From positions 27,043 through 91,042 of the IMG/VR virus record IMGVR_UViG_3300029787_005266: a DNA stretch of 64,000 nt; one strand, written 5' to 3'. Shown here piece after piece: positions 60,839-64,000 of this stretch (positions are counted from its first letter, which is position 1; every line of letters begins with the position of its first letter). The notes beneath the pieces were generated by a model. The model was not told where the DNA came from. It ran no database searches and worked only from the letters and a program-made list of their open reading frames with translations. Source of the stretch: a virus. The position numbers and the translations under genes are program-made.

Positions 60839-62523
60839 TTTCTGCAACTCCAATATCTTGCTTTTGTTTTAGGTCCTGGATTGTCACAGTTGTGTCTTGC
60901 TCTGAAAGAACGTCTTGCCGCTGGGTTGGATTTACGGATTCTCATAGTTTTTCTTTTTGCTGATGTTCCACCATGTCCAAAATTAACTTTTTTTACATTG
61001 CCTGTTTTCGGATCTTTCACATAAACTTTAAACTTTTTTACATCACCTCTTGTGGGTTTGTTCAATTGCACTTTTCTACCTTGATATTCTGCTTCCCACA
61101 TTTCTTCTGTTGGATATCCTAATACGCCAAATGTTTCATGGAAGTCAGCATCATCACTTAATGTAAGTTCATCTTCGTTTGGAAAGTCAACACCATGTCC
61201 ATCATCGCCTATTGCTTTGTTAAGCATCTGCATGGCAGGCATAATTTGTCCTTTTTCTAAAAGTTCGATAGCATTACCTACTTGCTCTCTTATATGATCC
61301 TCATCATTTGCTTTAGGATCGTTTACAGGATCAGCACTTGGATCATATGTGCCGTTCAGTATTTCTGTAAGTTCATCAGCAAGTCTTGTTGGATTTAAGT
61401 TGCCCATCTCTGTGTTGTTGATTTGCCCCATAAAGTCTTCTACTTCGTCTTTCAATCTGTTAAGTGTGTTGGCATCTTCTTTCAAACCCATTTTCCTTGC
61501 TTCGTCATCTAGATCTGCTTTTCTTTTGATAATTTCTTTTTTAAGTTTTTCATTACTGTTTGTTGCAGGATCCATCTGTAATCTTTGTAATTCTGCTTTC
61601 TTGGCCATGTAGTCTTCTTTGTTTTTGATTTCTACACGTTTGTATTCTGTGACATCATCCTGTGTTGGATTTTGCAAATAATCTTTGACTGATGAAATTT
61701 TGTCTGCCGCCACTGCTAATTTGTTTGTGATCCAAGTCATAATGTTTTCATCACCTGGATTGTTTTGAAACATTTTATAAAGTTCCATTGCATCTTTGGC
61801 AATCTGTGCTGTTTTGGCCTGCATTGAATCTGTGTCAGTGTGACCATCTTCTGTGGTCATTATAACTCTGTCTGAGTCTTTGCTTTGTGAAACTGTTTTG
61901 TTTGCTTTGATGAATTGCAATATTTTGTTTATTTCTTCTATTGGTGCACGTTTAACATAGGTCTCAACCATGTCGCCAATTGAATCAGACATTGTCTCTC
62001 TGTCTAAATTTAGTGCGCCTTCCATTGCATTCTTTGTGGCAGTGGCATACATCACAGCGTCAGCATCCTTGCCATATCTCTTTTTGAAGTCTGCTTTGTT
62101 TTTCTTCATGCCTTTGACCAAACGTTCTTTTTCATCTTCTTCGCCTTTGGTCATTGATCTACCTGAAGTGGTGTGTTTGCCACCATGTGCTTCAGCAAGT
62201 TCATAACCATCTGCTTTGTATTTTGCAAGGTCTTTCTTGTCTATGGTAATAACTTTACCATCTTTGACAACCATCACTTCTGTTTTGGGATCTTTTAATT
62301 GTCTTGCTTGATATTCGCCCAACATCATCTGTACCAGTTTGGAATTAGCAAAGGTTTCGTTTTGAGCACACAAATTTGCTAGGTGTGTACGGGGTTGGAT
62401 GCCGTTTGCTTTAGCATCGTCACGGATCATTTTTTCAAAGTCTAATAACTTGTCCTTAGGTGTTTGTTCTGGCTCTTTGGCTTTGTCCATGGAGTCGAAT
62501 AAATTTGATAAGAAACTAGTCAT
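60832..62523 (-). CDS. Head-associated or scaffold-like protein
   Basis: 563 residues, highly charged and largely helical, with a long coiled region around residues 300-350 (EDYMAKKAELQRLQMDPATN). GMKKNKADFKKRYGKDADAV, with MYATATKNAMEG, is a recurring cassette of marine T4-like structural proteins. The C terminus PAARRSFRARHNCDNPGPKT, then KARYWSCRKW, is a basic cassette seen in several phage proteins. Probably a prohead core or internal head protein. An ATAAATAC box stands four bases before the ATG, so it is late-expressed. Confidence 0.65.
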   Translation of the reverse strand: MTSFLSNLFDSMDKAKEPEQTPKDKLLDFEKMIRDDAKANGIQPRTHLANLCAQNETFANSKLVQMMLGEYQARQLKDPKTEVMVVKDGKVITIDKKDLAKYKADGYELAEAHGGKHTTSGRSMTKGEEDEKERLVKGMKKNKADFKKRYGKDADAVMYATATKNAMEGALNLDRETMSDSIGDMVETYVKRAPIEEINKILQFIKANKTVSQSKDSDRVIMTTEDGHTDTDSMQAKTAQIAKDAMELYKMFQNNPGDENIMTWITNKLAVAADKISSVKDYLQNPTQDDVTEYKRVEIKNKEDYMAKKAELQRLQMDPATNSNEKLKKEIIKRKADLDDEARKMGLKEDANTLNRLKDEVEDFMGQINNTEMGNLNPTRLADELTEILNGTYDPSADPVNDPKANDEDHIREQVGNAIELLEKGQIMPAMQMLNKAIGDDGHGVDFPNEDELTLSDDADFHETFGVLGYPTEEMWEAEYQGRKVQLNKPTRGDVKKFKVYVKDPKTGNVKKVNFGHGGTSAKRKTMRIRKSNPAARRSFRARHNCDNPGPKTKARYWSCRKW

Positions 62524-62527
62524 GTAG

Positions 62528-62535
62528 GTATTTAT
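62528..62535 (-). promoter_or_regulatory. T4-type late box four bases from start codon
   Basis: Minus-strand ATAAATAC and then CTAC before the ATG of the scaffold-like gene. No ribosome site fits between, so leaderless translation is implied. Confidence 0.5.
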
Positions 62536-62747
62536 TCTGCGAGGACTTCTGTTCCGCCTGGGTTGACGGTGAGTGTGTTAGCAGTGAAAGGCACTTTTCC
62601 GGTGTTTTTAACAACGATTTTTTTCACTGGTAGGCTTGTATCCGGAGTCAACAGTGTGTGCTTCCAAGGCAATGTTTGATCTAGGAATAATTCATTATTC
62701 AAATACAGTTGTAAACTGGCTGGACATGAACCATGTATTTGGATCAT
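62532..62747 (-). CDS. Small unknown structural-looking protein
   Basis: 71 residues, beta-rich (ASLQLYLNNELFLDQTLPWK, then KIVVKNTGKVPFTANTLTVN), like a small Ig-type or cement protein domain. Its start overlaps the stop of the gene upstream by ATGA. No family recognised. The late box of the scaffold-like gene overlaps its 3' end. Confidence 0.5.
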   Translation of the reverse strand: MIQIHGSCPASLQLYLNNELFLDQTLPWKHTLLTPDTSLPVKKIVVKNTGKVPFTANTLTVNPGGTEVLAE

Positions 62748-62989
62748 CGCTTGAGTAGTGGTCCACCAAACAGTGATGTGCCTTTCATATCAAGGGCATT
62801 GTCTGTGGGTTTTTGTTTTTTGGATTTTGGTGGTCTAGGTGCTTTGGTTCCTGACTTGCCAGGTGACCCTGTAAATGATTTTTTCTTTCTGTCTTTGCCT
62901 ATTGCTATGTGTGGACTGGTGACAGTAGCAATATTTCCAGAGGCAGTTGCACCTGCTGTGGCTTGTTCTAGTATTTCTTTGATACGCAT
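62744..62989 (-). CDS. Small basic phage protein
   Basis: 81 residues from the ATG at 62989; the earlier ATG (63010) would include the late box. MRIKEILEQATAGATASGN opens it, then ATVTSPHIAIGKDRKKKSF, and a Pro/Lys-rich end. Proteins starting MRIKELLE with this pattern are frequent in marine T4-like phages and probably virion-associated. TTAAATAG lies four bases before the ATG. Confidence 0.55.
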   Translation of the reverse strand: MRIKEILEQATAGATASGNIATVTSPHIAIGKDRKKKSFTGSPGKSGTKAPRPPKSKKQKPTDNALDMKGTSLFGGPLLKR

Positions 62990-62993
62990 AATA

Positions 62994-63001
62994 CTATTTA
63001 A
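62994..63001 (-). promoter_or_regulatory. Late-type box overlapping a stop codon
   Basis: Minus-strand TTAAATAG, whose TAG is the stop of the 262-residue gene; GTAT then leads to the next ATG. Same four-base spacing as at 42006 and 62528. Confidence 0.45.
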
Positions 63002-63782
63002 CTTCCACATTGCCGTTAATTAGATCGAATTGCTTGTAGTATTCGGGCAACGATTCCATCATCTGGAAATTAAACACACTGCGATCTATAAATTGCAACA
63101 GACGTATATAACCAGTGACGTATTGTTCCATTTGTAAATTTTTATCAGTGGATTGTGTATTCTTCCTTATAATCAAATTGGCATCCTGATCTATTTCTGC
63201 AATCATCGACACATGATCTATCTGATGCTTGTCATTTGCATTATTCAGAATATAATTTTCTTGTGTGCTGTCTTTGTCTTCGAAACCTTCTAACAGCAAC
63301 TTGTTCATTCCTTTTACGTTTTTCAAAGGTGTTTGATTATCCAACATCACATAACCGCTACGTAGAGTCAGTAATAGTTGACATGGCTGTTCACCAAATA
63401 TAAAATTTTTATCATTTTTCCATAATGTGTTTTTTAACCATCCTGCATCAGTATGATGCAATGAGTCAACATGATATTGATAAGGATGTCCATTAACAAG
63501 CACTGCATATAATAACATAGCACTACCTTCACCATCTTTTGTATAAACTGTTTTTGGGTTAACGTCTTCTTGTTTTGCTACTTCGTCACGTGATCGAGGC
63601 ACAATTCTAAAAGTGTATTTGTATGTTCCATCTTCCTCATGTGTGATAGGCTTTGTGAGAATCAAACAATCATGATGATGCCAGTAGAATTCATCTATCA
63701 AGACATCATTGCAATAAAGTCTTATATCAGAGTAGCACAAACTTTCATTGGTATACAACATGAATTGAACTTGGTGTGTCAT
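62994..63782 (-). CDS. Unknown beta-rich protein
   Basis: 262 residues. The first half reads as beta strands (VQFMLYTNESLCYSDIRLYC, then GTYKYTFRIVPRSRDE), the second as mixed with an acidic turn (LIIRKNTQSTDKNLQMEQYV). There is an early HHHD motif but no recognised metal site. No family assigned. It follows the partial basic gene by eight bases and precedes the small basic gene. Likely virion-associated from its neighbours. Confidence 0.55.
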   Translation of the reverse strand: MTHQVQFMLYTNESLCYSDIRLYCNDVLIDEFYWHHHDCLILTKPITHEEDGTYKYTFRIVPRSRDEVAKQEDVNPKTVYTKDGEGSAMLLYAVLVNGHPYQYHVDSLHHTDAGWLKNTLWKNDKNFIFGEQPCQLLLTLRSGYVMLDNQTPLKNVKGMNKLLLEGFEDKDSTQENYILNNANDKHQIDHVSMIAEIDQDANLIIRKNTQSTDKNLQMEQYVTGYIRLLQFIDRSVFNFQMMESLPEYYKQFDLINGNVEVK

Positions 63783-63790
63783 GCTGTTAA

Positions 63791-64000
63791 TTATTTTTTC
63801 TTTTTTTTGCCTCTACGCATATTGAGTTGCCAACGGGCCATGCGTCCTTTTTCTCCACCTGCTTTGGCATACTTTTGTAACTGTGCCATGGTAGCACCTT
63901 TTGGTATGCCCACTCTTTTTGATATGCCTTTGCGTCCAGGCTTTTTGCCATCAGCAAAATTGTCCACCAATGTGTCTATGCTTTCATCTACTATGATAAC
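63791..64000 (-). CDS. Basic phage protein (partial, 5' end outside window)
   Basis: 69 codons and the stop are visible, and the frame is open to the window edge. It reads VDNFADGKKPGRKGISKRVG, IPKGATMAQLQKYAKAGGEK and a Lys-rich tail RRGKKKKK. Such cassettes end several T4-like marine phage proteins and are probably nucleic-acid-binding. The start and full length cannot be judged from here. Confidence 0.6.
   Translation of the reverse strand, partial: VIIVDESIDTLVDNFADGKKPGRKGISKRVGIPKGATMAQLQKYAKAGGEKGRMARWQLNMRRGKKKKK

Noticed and set aside
1-64000. tRNA genes, CRISPR arrays, IS elements, attachment sites
   Set aside because: Gaps between genes are all below 100 bases, and none holds a cloverleaf, regular spacer pattern, transposase or integrase.

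Overview
The window reads as a stretch of an AT-rich, T4-like (myovirus) marine phage genome of the cyanophage/pelagiphage type. The signs are a family B DNA polymerase (gp43) and a sliding clamp (gp45) in T4 style, TATAAATA-type late promoters, very large Gly/Ser/Thr-rich fibre genes, MoxR/VWA and twitch-radical-SAM proteins, and gene packing so tight that most stops overlap the next start. No gap between genes exceeds 100 bases. I see no tRNA, CRISPR array, integrase, IS element or photosynthesis gene. The phage carries a pseudoazurin, which points (inference only) to a Gram-negative, probably proteobacterial host such as SAR11 or a methylotroph rather than a cyanobacterium.

Layout. (1) 1-15.9 kb: virion and fibre region, with a giant structural protein, four long fibre-like proteins (one on the opposite strand), a glycine-rich adhesin-like protein, a 2OG oxygenase between fibre genes, and small structural or unknown genes. 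(2) 16-32.7 kb, plus strand: one tightly coupled run of sugar/peptide-modification genes: GT-A-like proteins, five consecutive radical SAM enzymes with the auxiliary Cys domain at the N terminus, an SGNH-like protein, a pair of paralogous putative transferases, a NodU-type carbamoyltransferase, and a 1000-residue protein of about eight aromatic repeats fused to a GT-like domain. (3) 32.7-36.8 kb, minus strand: radical SAM, DegT/DnrJ aminotransferase and NAD-dependent epimerase behind a sigma70-type promoter. (4) 36.9-43.8 kb: VWA/MoxR pair, SGNH-like protein, glutaredoxin, flap-type 5'-3' exonuclease and unknowns. (5) 43.8-54.2 kb: a deazaguanine and guanine-nucleotide block: QueE, a shortened PLP enzyme, a 2OG-oxygenase-like protein, two divergent amidinotransferases, XGPRT, FolE, a GT-B glycosyltransferase, GMP reductase, QueD-like and DpdA-like proteins. 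(6) 54.2-59.4 kb: gp45, a methyltransferase-like protein, gp43, a small membrane protein, pseudoazurin and a DsbA-like DNA-binding protein. (7) 59.4-64 kb: small basic and head/structure-associated conserved phage proteins.

How it fits together. FolE, QueD and QueE are the early steps of preQ0 synthesis from GTP, and DpdA-type proteins exchange guanine in DNA for a 7-deazaguanine, so the phage probably modifies its own DNA; QueC is not in the window. The interleaved amidinotransferases, glycosyltransferase, PLP enzyme, oxygenase, GMP reductase and XGPRT could mean a further, undescribed modification of that base or linked control of guanine pools. Regions 2 and 3 look like a glycan or protein-decoration pathway placed directly after the fibre genes. 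Seven sigma70-like promoters with 16-18 base spacers and ten late-type boxes were found; several lie so close to the start codon that the transcripts should be leaderless.
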